A stretch of DNA of 64,000 bases from Bryobacter aggregatus MPL3. Its GTDB lineage: Bacteria > Acidobacteriota > Terriglobia > Bryobacterales > Bryobacteraceae. Below the pieces are notes generated by a model. The model was not told the DNA's origin, did no database searches, and saw only the letters and a list, made by a program, of their open reading frames with translations. The stretch lies in the NCBI RefSeq assembly GCF_000702445.1, contig NZ_JNIF01000004.1:496001-560000 (forward strand), written 5' to 3'. Each line of letters opens with the position of its first letter. The stretch's first letter is position 1. Of the stretch, positions 32,710 through 42,993 are shown piece by piece. The position numbers and the translations under genes were made by a program.

Positions 32710-35700
32710 TTAAATCGTAGCGGATTTCTTCCGCCGCGCCACCACATAGTAGAGCGAGGGGAGGGCAAGAAGTGTCAGGAAGAATGTGGAAAGCAAGCCT
32801 CCGACGACTACGGTTGCCAACGGCCGCTGCACGTCCGATCCGATGCCAGTTGCGCGAGCTGCCGGCACCATTCCAAGCAGCGCTACTAGGATCATGAGCA
32901 GCACGGGCCGCATTTGTTTCAAGGCCCCGTTGACCACCGCCTCTTCCAGAGAATCATCGACATTCGGCCAACGCCGGTTGATCTCCGAAACCACCAGGAC
33001 GCCGCTCATCACCGCAACTCCGAATAGACTGATAAAGCCCACCGCCGCGGAGACACTCAGATTGATCCCCCGGATCCATAAGAAGAGAATGCCTCCCACA
33101 AGTGAGAACGGCACATTCAGCATCACCAGCCCGGCGTCGCGGCTCGAGCCAAAGGCGAAGAACAAGAGAACGAAGATGATCGCAATCGTGAGTGGCAACA
33201 CAATCGAGAGCCGTTTGCGTGCCCGCTCCATATTCTCGAACTGGCCGCCCCATTCCACCCGATAACCTTCCGGCAGGCGAATCTTCTGCGCAAAGACTTT
33301 CTGTGCATCTGCGGCAAAGCCACCCTGATCGCGGCCGCGGATATTGGTGCGCACGGCAATCTGCCGCTGGTTCTCACGCCGTGCAATGATGCTCTGGCCA
33401 TTGCGAACTTCGATCTCCGCGAGTTGCGATAGTGGCACTCGTGCCCCATTGCGGGCTGGCACCAGCATGCCGGCGATCGCAGTGGCGTCCACTCTCGCTT
33501 CCGGAGCAAAGCGAACGCTCAAATCAAAACGCCGTTCGCCTTCAAAGATCGCTGAGACAGTACGGCCGCCGATGGCAAGTTCAATCTGATCTTGCACGTC
33601 CCGCACCCGGATGCCGTAGCGCGCCATATTCTCGCGCTGCAATCGAATCATCAATTGCGGCTGTTCGCCTTCCTGTTCAACCCCCGTGTCGGCGGAACCG
33701 CTGACCGTGCGAATCGCGGCCAGGGTTTGGTTGGCCAGGTCCCGGAGGATCTTCAGATCAGGCCCGGTGATAATGACGGCCAGATCGGCGGCTGAACCGG
33801 TGACGGCCTCGGTCACGTTATCGATAATCGGCTGCGTAATGCTGAAGTTTGCGCCGGGAACGTTATCCTGCAGCAGCGTGGCGATATCATTCACCAGCAG
33901 CGCCTTTGTACGCCCTTCCGGCCACGTTTTATAGGGCTTCAGCGTCACCAGATACTCGGTGCGGTTGGGGCCATAGGGATCGGTTCCCGCATCGTTGCGT
34001 CCAGCCTGGGACCCGACGACATTGACCTCAGGGAATTGCTCTAACAAGAGCCGGATCCGGGCCGCCACCTGATCGGACTTCTCAAGAGAAGTGCCGGGTG
34101 GCAGATTGGTGCGCACCCAGATCGTGCCTTCATCGAGCGAGGGCAGAAACTCGCTGCCCAGTGTCGTCGAGATGGCAAAGGCCGCGGCCACAATGACAAA
34201 GGAGACACCTACCGCGATCCAGGGCGCCTTCAAGCTACGCATCAGAATCTTCTCGTAGGCGCTGCTCATCCAGCCGAGCAGCGGGTTGTGCCAGGCGTGC
34301 GCGCCTTTGCGGAACAGGAAGGTCGCCAGCACCGGAATCAGCGTGAGCGCAAGGATCATCGCCCCGAGCAGTGCAAAGCAAACCGTAAACGCCATCGGGG
34401 TAAACAAGCGGCGTTCCACGCGTTCCAGGGTGAACAAGGGAATGTAGGCCGCGATGATAATCAGCAGCGAGAAAAACAACGGATTCGCTACTTCCAGCGC
34501 CGCATTCTTGATCGACGCAAACACTTCTTCCTGATGGTCCTGATGGCCTTCCTCCAGCTTGTGCAGGATGTTCTCCACCATGATCAGAGATCCATCGACA
34601 ATGATGCCGAAGTCCAGTGCTCCCAGGCTCAACAGATTCGCCGGAATTCCTGTCAGGTTCATACAGACGAAGGCGAACAGTAGCGACAGTGGAATCGTCA
34701 ACGCTGTCAGCAGTGCTGCCTTAAAGCTGCCCAGGAAGAGCAAGAGCACCATCACGACAACAACAAGACCTTCGAGCAAGGTCTTCGATACTGTTTCGAG
34801 CGTGTTGTTGACCAGGTCCGTCCGGTCATAGATCGGTTTCATCTCAACGCCACGTGGAAGCCGGGTGCTATTCAACTCGTTGACTGCTTCATGCACCCGC
34901 TTGAGGACATCGGTCGGATTCTCCCCACGCCGCATTAGGACAATGCCTTCGACGCCACCGGAATTCTTGCTCAGGCCAAACGCTCCGGTGGGTGGGGCGG
35001 AGCCGATGCCGACATGCCCAAGATCCTTCACAAAAATAGGCACGCCGCCGTTCTCGGCAACGACGCTGTTCTCGATGTCGGAAGTTGTTTTCAGCATTCC
35101 CACGCCACGCACGGCGAGCGATTGCTGCTTGTTGTCGAGCAAGGCGCCTCCGGCATTCTGATTGCTTTGCGAGACCGCATCGGCCAGGTCACGCAAACTG
35201 ATCTTGTACTTTTCGAGGCCGAGTGGGCTGATCTGGATCTGGTATTGCTTCACCAATCCGCCAAAGGGAACCACGTCGGCGATGCCCGGCGATTGCAGCA
35301 ACCGGGGGGCGATCACCCAATCCTGCAACTCACGTAGTTGCTGCGGGTTCAGTCCGCCGCCTTCGAGGGAATAGCGGTAGAGTTCGCCAATCGGGGTTGC
35401 TAAGGGGCCTAGCGTCGGCGTAACGCCATCGGGAAGCTCCGCATCGCGCAGCTTTTCCAGTACTACCTGCCTCGCAAAGTAGTCGTTGGTGCCGTACTCA
35501 AACGTGAGGTCCACCACTGACAACCCAAAGATGGTGCGGGAGCGTCGTGAGATCAAGCCGGGGGTACTATTGAGCGCCCGTTCAATCGGAACGGTGATCT
35601 GCTGCTCCACTTCTTCGGTCGCCCGGCCCGGCACTACGGTGATGATCTGCACGGCCGTATCCGAAATATCCGGATACGCTTCAATCTTGAGTTGAAACGC

Positions 35701-35790
35701 TGCAGCAAGCCCCACCACAATCAATGCGATTCCAGCAATGATCGTAAAAAAGCGCTGGTCGAGAGCGCTTCGGATCAGCTTTTCAATCAT
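32710..35790 (-). CDS. czcA: Heavy-metal efflux RND pump (CzcA/CusA family)
   Basis: A 1026-residue inner-membrane proton-driven pump. RND features are an N-terminal helix (RFFTIIAGIALIVVGLAAA), EAYPDISDTAVQIITVVPGR, and the charged TM4 motif DFGIIVDGSLIMVEN, whose Asp/Asp/Glu spacing is the heavy-metal (HME) signature. TM10-12 contain GVAVMSGVLVVSEIN and MRPVLLMILVALLGM. It exports divalent or monovalent metal from the periplasm or cytoplasm through the adaptor and channel encoded upstream. The ion (Zn/Co/Cd/Ni or Cu/Ag) is not settled by motifs I can read. It is the only RND pump in the window although two channel-adaptor pairs exist. Confidence 0.92.
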   Translation of the reverse strand: MIEKLIRSALDQRFFTIIAGIALIVVGLAAAFQLKIEAYPDISDTAVQIITVVPGRATEEVEQQITVPIERALNSTPGLISRRSRTIFGLSVVDLTFEYGTNDYFARQVVLEKLRDAELPDGVTPTLGPLATPIGELYRYSLEGGGLNPQQLRELQDWVIAPRLLQSPGIADVVPFGGLVKQYQIQISPLGLEKYKISLRDLADAVSQSNQNAGGALLDNKQQSLAVRGVGMLKTTSDIENSVVAENGGVPIFVKDLGHVGIGSAPPTGAFGLSKNSGGVEGIVLMRRGENPTDVLKRVHEAVNELNSTRLPRGVEMKPIYDRTDLVNNTLETVSKTLLEGLVVVVMVLLLFLGSFKAALLTALTIPLSLLFAFVCMNLTGIPANLLSLGALDFGIIVDGSLIMVENILHKLEEGHQDHQEEVFASIKNAALEVANPLFFSLLIIIAAYIPLFTLERVERRLFTPMAFTVCFALLGAMILALTLIPVLATFLFRKGAHAWHNPLLGWMSSAYEKILMRSLKAPWIAVGVSFVIVAAAFAISTTLGSEFLPSLDEGTIWVRTNLPPGTSLEKSDQVAARIRLLLEQFPEVNVVGSQAGRNDAGTDPYGPNRTEYLVTLKPYKTWPEGRTKALLVNDIATLLQDNVPGANFSITQPIIDNVTEAVTGSAADLAVIITGPDLKILRDLANQTLAAIRTVSGSADTGVEQEGEQPQLMIRLQRENMARYGIRVRDVQDQIELAIGGRTVSAIFEGERRFDLSVRFAPEARVDATAIAGMLVPARNGARVPLSQLAEIEVRNGQSIIARRENQRQIAVRTNIRGRDQGGFAADAQKVFAQKIRLPEGYRVEWGGQFENMERARKRLSIVLPLTIAIIFVLLFFAFGSSRDAGLVMLNVPFSLVGGILFLWIRGINLSVSAAVGFISLFGVAVMSGVLVVSEINRRWPNVDDSLEEAVVNGALKQMRPVLLMILVALLGMVPAARATGIGSDVQRPLATVVVGGLLSTFFLTLLALPSLYYVVARRKKSATI

Positions 35791-35793
35791 TCT

Positions 35794-36948
35794 TTACATG
35801 CCCCTTAACAGCATTGCCCCATCAGTGACAACGCGCTGGCCTGCATTCAGGCCCTTGCGGATCGAGATCAGGTCGCCATTGCGGCTGCCGGTGATCACGT
35901 CGGTGAGTTGATAGCGGCCTCGCTGCAGTTCCCGGAAGACAGCCGTGCGGCCTTCCATCTGGATCATTGCACTTGCAGGAATCACTGGTACGGTCTCAAG
36001 GGATTCGACGTGTCGAATCTGCCCGAACATTGCCGGTTTCAACTTGTTCTGCGGATTGCTCAACTCAGCCCATACCTCAATCGTTCTCGAATTTGGATCC
36101 ACCTTATCGGAGATCCTGGCCACCCGCGACCGGAAGACTTCGCCCGGATATGCGACCAGCGTCAAGTCAAAGCGCTCATTTGGCTTCACCAGCCGGATTG
36201 CCGTCTCAGGGACATCGGAGGCCACCCAGACCGTGCTCAAATCGGCAATCGTCATCAGCGGGGCAGAGAGGTCGTTGCGGAACTCTCCGGCCACGACGGT
36301 GAACTCCGTCACTTTGCCTGCCAACGGCGCGCGCAGCGTAATCCTTTGCCTGAAATTGCCAGGTTTCAATCCCAGCATCTCCAGCCGGCTCATGCTCTGT
36401 TCCCGGGCGACCTTCGATTGTTCCAGGGCGGTCTTGGCCTGCAACAGCGCATTCTCTGCGGTCAGCACTTCTTTCTTCGCCACCGCGTCTGCCTTGAACA
36501 AGTCGTTTGCCCGATCGTAATCTGCCTGTGCTTTATTCAGGTTCGCTTGCGCCTGTGTAACGGAGGCATCGGCCTGCAACTGGTTGCTGGCGGCCGCATC
36601 GGCCTCCGGACTTTCGACAGTCAACAACGGATCATTCTTTTGGACAGAATCGCCGAACTTCACAAACACCTCGGCGATCCGCCCCGCCACGGGCAGAAGC
36701 ACCCGGGAAACACGGTTCGGATTCACTTCAATTTTCCCAGGAGCGGTGAATTCTTCGGTTGGCATCTCGGCAATCACAACTGCACTTACCTTGATCTGTT
36801 CCAGCTTAGGAGAGTTAGCTGCAATTTCGATATAGCCTGTTGGCGCTGTTGCTGCCTCCTTTGCGATGGGATTGACGGCTTGGGGCGGTGCTTTCTCGCC
36901 ACAGCTCCATAAGGAGAGCGCGGCAATGAATGTGATCTGTGCTCTCAC
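35794..36948 (-). CDS. CzcB-family periplasmic adaptor (probable lipoprotein)
   Basis: A 384-residue membrane-fusion protein with GTG start overlapping the CzcC stop (GTGA). The leader RAQITFIAALSLWSC ends in a Cys (Cys16) that is probably lipidated. The order is a first lipoyl half-motif (VLLPVAGRIAEVFVKFGDSV), an alpha-hairpin (SVTQAQANLNKAQADYDRAN), a second lipoyl half-motif (ITLRAPLAGKVTEFTVVAGE), then DLSTVWVASDVPETAI. It is clearly paralogous to the plus-strand adaptor at 30502-31671. CzcA starts 3 bp downstream. Confidence 0.88.
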   Translation of the reverse strand: MRAQITFIAALSLWSCGEKAPPQAVNPIAKEAATAPTGYIEIAANSPKLEQIKVSAVVIAEMPTEEFTAPGKIEVNPNRVSRVLLPVAGRIAEVFVKFGDSVQKNDPLLTVESPEADAAASNQLQADASVTQAQANLNKAQADYDRANDLFKADAVAKKEVLTAENALLQAKTALEQSKVAREQSMSRLEMLGLKPGNFRQRITLRAPLAGKVTEFTVVAGEFRNDLSAPLMTIADLSTVWVASDVPETAIRLVKPNERFDLTLVAYPGEVFRSRVARISDKVDPNSRTIEVWAELSNPQNKLKPAMFGQIRHVESLETVPVIPASAMIQMEGRTAVFRELQRGRYQLTDVITGSRNGDLISIRKGLNAGQRVVTDGAMLLRGM

Positions 36949-38192
36949 GGCCGCACTCCTTTGGCCTGGATCGCGTCCATGTAGTAGCGAATCCGGGCAT
37001 ATTCCGCCTTCGCCTCGTTATAACTTTGCATCGTCTCGTTGAATGTCCTTTGTGCGTCCAGAAGCTCGACAAACGTCGCTTCGCCACGTCGATAAGAGAA
37101 ATCGATGGTTTCGCGCACCCGGCGTGCGCGGTCCAGCATCTCCGTCTCAATCCGTTCCAACAGTGCCCGTGCGGCCTGGTATTGCTCCCAGGCGGCTTGC
37201 ACTTCCGTGCGAACTTCATTTTCGATCGCCCGCAACTCGAGCGCCGTCTGGTCATAATCTTTGCGGGCTCTTTCGATCTCGCCCTGGTTCCGGTGAAACA
37301 GCGGTAACGGCGCCTCGAGCGTGACGCCCAGGGTGCTGGCATAAGCATAGCCATACTGACGGTTGAAAACCGTCGTGATGTTGAGGTCGGGCCGCCGCAG
37401 CGCCAACTGGTACTTGAGGTCTGCACTCGAGCGTTGCAGGTCGCGTCTCGAATGCTCCACTTCCGGCCGTTCCCGCAGCGCCACCTCCAGAATCTCGTCA
37501 AGCGTCTGCGGAATCACCTTGGTCTCCAGCTCACCGACCACTTCAAAATTGGGGTCAAAACTGGTTCGTCCCATCAAGCTCTGCAAGCGGATACGGGCTT
37601 GCCTGCGCCGGGATTCAGCTTGCCGCACCTGGTTCGCAAATTGCAACGCCGCCACTTCGCTCCGGATATATTCGACGCGGGCCAGGTCTCCGGTTTCAAA
37701 GCGAGTCTTGTTGATCGAAACAATGCGGTCGAAAGACCTTTGGCTCTCAACCGAGAGATCATAAGCCAATTTCGAGAGCAGCAGGTCCACGAATGCGCTT
37801 TGGGTGTTGAAGCGAAGGTTGCGAACAGTCGATAGAAAGTCCGCTTCCACCACCGCGCGCGTCTTCTCTGCCACTTCAATGCGTCCGGCACGCTTGCCCT
37901 TCCATTCCCAGGGATAGACAATGCCTCCGTTGAACTCGCTGGGGCCGCCGTTATTGGTGTTGGGGTTGAGCTTGATGTTGAAGACATCCAAATAGTTCAA
38001 GCCAAGGACAAGGGAAGGGTTGGGGCGCAAGCGAGCCTGGATGATCCGGGCTTCCGCGATGGGTATGTTGTAGTGTTCGGCAAGGAGGCGGATGTTATTT
38101 TTCTGCGCCTCCTCCATCACCTGCTCAAGAGTAAGCGGCTCTGCCGCGAGACAGCCAAGGGTGGCGATGAGGAGTAAAACTGGAATCTTCAA
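36945..38192 (-). CDS. CzcC/TolC-family outer-membrane efflux protein
   Basis: A 415-residue outer-membrane channel protein. I start it at TTG 38192, which opens the signal peptide (KIPVLLLIATLGCLAAEP) and has an AGG about 5 bp upstream; a further TTG at 38231 is possible. The two OEP repeats read LTLEQVMEEAQKNN with IAEARIIQARLRPNPSLVLG, and VRTEVQAAWEQYQAARALL with YRRGEATFVELLDAQRTFNET. First gene of the CzcC-CzcB-CzcA-peptidase operon. It is divergent from the sugar-isomerase-like gene with about 60 bp for both promoters. Confidence 0.86.
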   Translation of the reverse strand: MKIPVLLLIATLGCLAAEPLTLEQVMEEAQKNNIRLLAEHYNIPIAEARIIQARLRPNPSLVLGLNYLDVFNIKLNPNTNNGGPSEFNGGIVYPWEWKGKRAGRIEVAEKTRAVVEADFLSTVRNLRFNTQSAFVDLLLSKLAYDLSVESQRSFDRIVSINKTRFETGDLARVEYIRSEVAALQFANQVRQAESRRRQARIRLQSLMGRTSFDPNFEVVGELETKVIPQTLDEILEVALRERPEVEHSRRDLQRSSADLKYQLALRRPDLNITTVFNRQYGYAYASTLGVTLEAPLPLFHRNQGEIERARKDYDQTALELRAIENEVRTEVQAAWEQYQAARALLERIETEMLDRARRVRETIDFSYRRGEATFVELLDAQRTFNETMQSYNEAKAEYARIRYYMDAIQAKGVRP

Positions 38193-38255
38193 TCGACCTA
38201 TTGTAGAGTGCACCGAGACAAGGCATTTCAATGCGATTGATATGCTGTGTAGGCG

Positions 38256-39299
38256 ATGTCGAATTCCTTCCCGAAACTACATAACGCCATGTGGCCCGGT
38301 CTGGTTGGTAAGGGGCCAGATTCCGAGCCTCCGATCGACCTTGATACGATGCTCGACCTGACCGCAAATGCGCAAGTGGACGGCGTCCGCTTCGATGGTG
38401 TGGATCTCTTTCTATTCGACCCCCACGTCAGCATCGATGCCACGAACGACGAGATCAAGGCGCTCGCCGATAAGATTGCGGCCAAGGGTTTTGTGGTCGG
38501 CAGCGTGGTGGCCCCGGTTTGGCCCCCCACAGGCGGTGGCTCTGCGATGGGTACGGCCGAGGAACGCGGCAAGTTCTTACTGAGTGTCCAGAAGGCCTGC
38601 CGCATTGCTGCGCAACTGCGCAAGCTTGGCATTCGTCCTTACGGCGTCATCCGCATCGACTCGGCAGCCTCGCCGCACGAGTGGGCGCAAGACCCGGCGG
38701 GCAACCAGAACAAGATCGCCGGTACCTTCAAGGAAGCGGCGAAGATCGCTCGCGATCATGGCGAACGCCTTGCCGCCGAAGGCGAGATCTGCTGGGGCGG
38801 CATGCACAGTTGGAAGAATATGGTCGACCTGCTCGAACTCACAGATGAGCCGCAAACCGTCGGCTTCCAGGCCGACATGGCGCACACCTTGCTCTATACA
38901 ATGGGTCATAACGCGCCCGAACATTGCCTGCTGCCGGCGGGTTACGATTGGCGGGACCGCGCGCCTCTTGAGGCCGCGCTCAAGACGATGACCGATGCGC
39001 TGCGGCCCTGGACCTTCGACTTCCACGTCGCGCAGAATGACGCTACCGTAAAGGGTTCCGGCTCTCACGACAAGACCGGCCGCCACTGTCTCCCCAACGA
39101 TCCCAATGGCAAGCTCCGCGTCGCGCACGACGCCGGCTATTGGCTGCGCGATGCAAACGGCAATCTCACCAAGGCCTTCCAACACATCTGCTGGGACGGC
39201 TGCATGTTTACCAACGAGACGCTGATGAAGCCGGATACCTGGAACAGCATCCTCGCCACAATGATTTCCGTGCGTGAGGCGCACGGCTGGACGGAATAA
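38256..39299 (+). CDS. Xylose-isomerase-like TIM-barrel protein (sugar isomerase/epimerase family)
   Basis: A 347-residue protein of the AP-endonuclease-2/sugar phosphate isomerase barrel type. Clues are [16 protein letters not shown] near the start, [19 protein letters not shown], the metal-site strand [27 protein letters not shown] and the late [22 protein letters not shown] stretch with its His/Asp residues. It has no signal peptide, so it acts in the cytoplasm. The oxidoreductase 6 bp downstream is the usual partner in keto-sugar or inositol catabolism. The exact substrate is unknown. Confidence 0.8.
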   Translation: MSNSFPKLHNAMWPGLVGKGPDSEPPIDLDTMLDLTANAQVDGVRFDGVDLFLFDPHVSIDATNDEIKALADKIAAKGFVVGSVVAPVWPPTGGGSAMGTAEERGKFLLSVQKACRIAAQLRKLGIRPYGVIRIDSAASPHEWAQDPAGNQNKIAGTFKEAAKIARDHGERLAAEGEICWGGMHSWKNMVDLLELTDEPQTVGFQADMAHTLLYTMGHNAPEHCLLPAGYDWRDRAPLEAALKTMTDALRPWTFDFHVAQNDATVKGSGSHDKTGRHCLPNDPNGKLRVAHDAGYWLRDANGNLTKAFQHICWDGCMFTNETLMKPDTWNSILATMISVREAHGWTE

Positions 39300-39305
39300 C
39301 GCACC

Positions 39306-40451
39306 ATGGCAAAGAAAAAACTGAATATCGGAATGGTCGGCTACGGCTTCATGGGCCGGGCTCACTCAAACGCTTTCCGCAAGGCCGGAAACTTCTTCCC
39401 CCTCGACTACGACATTGTTCTCAAGGCCGCCTGCGCGCGCAGCGCGGAGAAAGCCCAGAGCTTCGCTGGCAACTGGGGCTACGAGTCGATCGAGACCGAC
39501 TGGCGTAAGCTGATCGAGCGCAAGGACATCGATGTTATCGACATCGCCAGCCCCAACGACACGCACCGCGAGATCGCGCTCGCTGCCGCCGCCGCAGGCA
39601 AGATGATCCTGTGCGAGAAGCCGCTTGGCCGCAATTCCAAAGAGAGCGAAGAGATGACGCTCGCTGTGGAGAAGGCCGGTGTCGCGAACATGGTCTGGTA
39701 CAACTACCGCCGCGTTCCCGCCGTCACCATGGCAAAGCAGCTGATCGAGGAAGGCCGCCTCGGCCGCATCTTCCATTACCGCGCCAAGTTCCTGCAGGAC
39801 TGGACGATCAATGCCGATCTGCCGCAGGGCGGGGCAGCGCTCTGGCGTCTCGACAAGGACGTGGCTGGCAGTGGTGTGACGGGCGACCTGCTCGCGCACT
39901 GCATCGACACGGCAATGTGGCTCAATGGTCCGATCACCGAAGTCTCCGCCATGACCGAGACCTTCGTCAAAGAGCGCATGCACAACCTGACGGGCAAGGT
40001 GGAAAGCGTCGGCATTGACGATGCCAGCCTCTTCCTGGCGCGCTTCGCCAATGGCTCCCTCGCCACCTTTGAAGCCACCCGCTACGCGCGCGGCCACAAG
40101 GCGCTCTATACGCTCGAGATGAATGGCGAGAATGCCTCGCTGTTCTGGGATCTCCACGATCTGCACCGCCTGCAGTACTTCGATCACGGCGACGAAGGCA
40201 AGCTGCGCGGGTGGAAGAGCATCCACATCAGTGATGGCGACCAACCCTATATGAAGAACTGGTGGGTGCCCGGTTTGCAAATTGGCTACGAGCACAGCTT
40301 CGTGCACCAGGCGGCTGACTTTGTGATGGGCCTCGGCGCCGGCAATGTCCCAGGGCCCAGCTTCCGTGACGCCCTGCAAACGGATTACGTCACGGAAGCA
40401 GTTCTTGCGAGCGCGGCCGAGAAAGCTTGGAAGCCCGTTAAGGCTTCGTAG
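39306..40451 (+). CDS. Gfo/Idh/MocA-family NAD(P)-dependent oxidoreductase
   Basis: A 381-residue enzyme. The Rossmann opening is [19 protein letters not shown], and [31 protein letters not shown] carries the conserved EKP lysine of the family. [13 protein letters not shown] contains the catalytic His region. It likely interconverts a keto sugar and a sugar or cyclitol. It is coupled to the TIM-barrel gene upstream (6 bp gap), and its 3' end overlaps the convergent S9 peptidase gene by 14 bp. Family assignment is firm, substrate open. Confidence 0.9.
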   Translation: MAKKKLNIGMVGYGFMGRAHSNAFRKAGNFFPLDYDIVLKAACARSAEKAQSFAGNWGYESIETDWRKLIERKDIDVIDIASPNDTHREIALAAAAAGKMILCEKPLGRNSKESEEMTLAVEKAGVANMVWYNYRRVPAVTMAKQLIEEGRLGRIFHYRAKFLQDWTINADLPQGGAALWRLDKDVAGSGVTGDLLAHCIDTAMWLNGPITEVSAMTETFVKERMHNLTGKVESVGIDDASLFLARFANGSLATFEATRYARGHKALYTLEMNGENASLFWDLHDLHRLQYFDHGDEGKLRGWKSIHISDGDQPYMKNWWVPGLQIGYEHSFVHQAADFVMGLGAGNVPGPSFRDALQTDYVTEAVLASAAEKAWKPVKAS

Positions 40452-42456
40452 GCGTAAACTCAGTCACCCAATCGATAAAGCTCTTGTACCAGAGCAGACT
40501 GTTCTGCGGCTTCAGAATCCAGTGCCCCTCGTCGGGGAAGAGAATCATCTTCGAGGGCACCTTCTGAAGCTGCAGGGCAGTAAAGAGCTGCAAGCCCTGG
40601 CCGACAGGTACGCGATAGTCGATCTCGCCGTGCAACACCAGCGTTGGCGTCTTGAAGTCGCGGGCAAAGTAGCTCGGGCTCCACTTCGCGTAGGTCTCGG
40701 GATTGTCCCAAGGCATGCCCTTGAATTCCCAATTCACAAACCACAACTCTTCGGTCTCACCTGCCATCGACCGCAGGTCATAGACTCCGGCATGGCTCAC
40801 AAAAGCCTTGAAGCGATTCGTGTGGCCGAGCATCCAGTTCACCATGTAGCCGCCGTAGCTGCCGCCTGCTGCGGCAAAGCGTTCCTTATCGGCCCAGGCT
40901 TCTGATTCCACCTTATCGACGACGGCCATCAAGTCGTCATAGACCTTGCCGCCCCAGTCATCGCTGATCTCATCGGTGAACTTCTGGCCATAGCCTGTCG
41001 AGCCGCGCGGGTTGGGCATGACGACAACGAAACCGGCGTTGGCAAACACCTGCGGATTCCAGCGATAGCTCCAGGCCTGTCCCCAGGCTCCTTGTGGGCC
41101 GCCATGGATCAGAAACAGCACCGGATACTTCTTCTTCGGATCAAAGCCGGCCGGCTTCAAGAGGAAGCTGTGGACCTTCGCCTTCTCCGCGCCATCCACC
41201 ACAAACTCCTCAAATACTGGAATCGTGTAATCGGCAAGATAGGCATCGTTCAACTTCGTCAGTGCAACCGGTGTCGAGCGGGAAGCAGTCTTATAGATCT
41301 CCATCGGCTTTGAGCCCGAGTGCTCCGTATAGATCATCGTCTTGCCGTCGGGGGTGAACTGCACGTCGTCAATGTGCGAGGCTCCGGAAACAACGGTCTG
41401 CGAAGCGCCTCCAGTGACGGAGGTGAGTTGCAGCGTCACCCGGCCACGGTCTTCGATCGTATAGAAGAGGCGCTTCGAATCGGAGGCCCAGGTGAGTGAC
41501 TGCACCGGGCGGTCCAGGCTTTCGGTCAGGATCGTCGCCACTCCGGTGGCCCGCTCCATCACCACCATCTGCCACTTGTCGCTCTCAAAGCCAGCGCGGG
41601 ATTGCGCCCGGTAGGCGAGATACTTGCCATCGGGCGAGTACGCGGGAGAGTTGTCGGCGGCCGGGTTCAGTGTGATCTTCTTGACCTCACCGCCCGCCAT
41701 CGGGACCGCGAACAGATCGCTGTTGGTGGAGGTGGCCAGATTGTCGTCCTGATTCATCACAAAGCAAAGCTCCGCGCCGTCCGGGGAGATCGCGTAATCA
41801 TCCGGGCCGCCGAGCGAGAAGGGCGGCACATCGCGATTGCCAGGCGTCAGATCCTTCGCGACGCCACCAGCGATCGGCGCGACAAAGAGATGGTTGCGGC
41901 GTCTGCCCTGGTATTCGGTCCAATGCCGGTAGAGAAGGCTGGTATAGATCTTCGCCTTTACCTTTGACTCCGCTTCTTCCGTCATCTTCTTCTTGTTGCA
42001 GGCATCGTCGGCGCAGTCCGGATAGACGCTCGATTGGAAGACAATATTCTTGCCGTCGGGGCTGATCAGCAGGCCCGAGGCCTCGGTGGTGAGGGTGGTC
42101 ACTTGCTTGGCTTCGCTGCCGTCGGGATTCATGATCCAGATCTGTGAGGAACCGCCGCGATTGGAGACCCAGGCAATATGCTTCGAATCGGGAGTCCACT
42201 TGGCGCGCTCGTTGACGCTGCCTTCTGTGGTGAGTTGCTTCGGTTCGCCGCCCTCGAGCGGCACGACATAGATGTGCCGGGTGGAGTTGTTCTTCTCGAT
42301 GTCGTAGTTGCGGACGGTAAAGGCCACGAGCTTGCCGTCGGGCGAGAGAGCGGGTTCACCGATGCGGCTGATCTTCCAGATCGCTTCGGCGTCGAGCATC
42401 TTCTTCTGCGCGGACAAAGTCGCGACGAGGACAAACAGTAGGGAAAGATGTCGCAT
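40438..42456 (-). CDS. Secreted S9-family prolyl-oligopeptidase/acylaminoacyl-peptidase-like protein
   Basis: A 672-residue secreted serine peptidase with signal peptide [16 protein letters not shown]. Residues about 20-420 form a WD40-like propeller with TolB-type phrases ([30 protein letters not shown]). The C-terminal alpha/beta-hydrolase has the nucleophile in [13 protein letters not shown] (about Ser532), Asp in [13 protein letters not shown] (about 612) and His in PDEGHWI (about 643). ATG at 42456 is chosen for the signal peptide; a longer reading overlaps the divergent carbonic anhydrase gene. Likely cleaves short peptides in the periplasm. Confidence 0.9.
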   Translation of the reverse strand: MRHLSLLFVLVATLSAQKKMLDAEAIWKISRIGEPALSPDGKLVAFTVRNYDIEKNNSTRHIYVVPLEGGEPKQLTTEGSVNERAKWTPDSKHIAWVSNRGGSSQIWIMNPDGSEAKQVTTLTTEASGLLISPDGKNIVFQSSVYPDCADDACNKKKMTEEAESKVKAKIYTSLLYRHWTEYQGRRRNHLFVAPIAGGVAKDLTPGNRDVPPFSLGGPDDYAISPDGAELCFVMNQDDNLATSTNSDLFAVPMAGGEVKKITLNPAADNSPAYSPDGKYLAYRAQSRAGFESDKWQMVVMERATGVATILTESLDRPVQSLTWASDSKRLFYTIEDRGRVTLQLTSVTGGASQTVVSGASHIDDVQFTPDGKTMIYTEHSGSKPMEIYKTASRSTPVALTKLNDAYLADYTIPVFEEFVVDGAEKAKVHSFLLKPAGFDPKKKYPVLFLIHGGPQGAWGQAWSYRWNPQVFANAGFVVVMPNPRGSTGYGQKFTDEISDDWGGKVYDDLMAVVDKVESEAWADKERFAAAGGSYGGYMVNWMLGHTNRFKAFVSHAGVYDLRSMAGETEELWFVNWEFKGMPWDNPETYAKWSPSYFARDFKTPTLVLHGEIDYRVPVGQGLQLFTALQLQKVPSKMILFPDEGHWILKPQNSLLWYKSFIDWVTEFTPTKP

Positions 42457-42477
42457 GCTAATCTGAAGCATTACACA

Positions 42478-42993
42478 ATGATACGGGCTTATCGCGGCAT
42501 TGTGCCGAAGATTGCCTCGTCCTGCTACATCGACCCCAGCGCACAAGTGATCGGAGACGTCGTGATCGGCGAACGCTCAAGCGTGTGGCCACTGGTTACG
42601 ATTCGGGGCGACGTGCATCATATCCGCATTGGCGAAGAAACGAATGTCCAGGACAATAGTGTCCTGCACGTCGACGGTCCCCTCTATCCTTTGCACATTG
42701 GCAACCGGGTGACGGTGGGCCACCAGGTGTGTCTCCATGGCTGTACGGTGGAGGATGACGCGTTGATCGGAATCGGCGCGATTGTGCTGAACGGCGCACG
42801 CATCGGCAAGGGCTCGATCGTCGCTGCCGGGTCTCTGGTGCCGGAAGGCAAAGAGATTCCCGACGGCATGATGGCGATGGGTGTCCCGGCCAAGGTTGTC
42901 CGCGCGGTCACTCCAGAAGAGGCCGAACGCTTCCGCGCCAACTGCCAGCACTATGTCGCAGGCCGCGCTATCTATCGCGAGGAACCCTCATGA
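42478..42993 (+). CDS. Gamma-class carbonic anhydrase family protein
   Basis: A 171-residue left-handed beta-helix protein with hexapeptide repeats. Metal-binding His residues are visible in VLHVDGP and VGHQVCLHGC, and the opening IRAYRGIVPKIASSCYIDPSAQVIGDVVIG and RGDVHHIRIGEETNVQD are typical of the YrdA/gamma-CA group. Not all members hydrate CO2. ATG at 42478 gives the usual family N-terminus; an ATG at 42448 would add 10 residues but overlap the divergent S9 peptidase start. hisS begins at its ATGA stop overlap. Confidence 0.88.
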   Translation: MIRAYRGIVPKIASSCYIDPSAQVIGDVVIGERSSVWPLVTIRGDVHHIRIGEETNVQDNSVLHVDGPLYPLHIGNRVTVGHQVCLHGCTVEDDALIGIGAIVLNGARIGKGSIVAAGSLVPEGKEIPDGMMAMGVPAKVVRAVTPEEAERFRANCQHYVAGRAIYREEPS

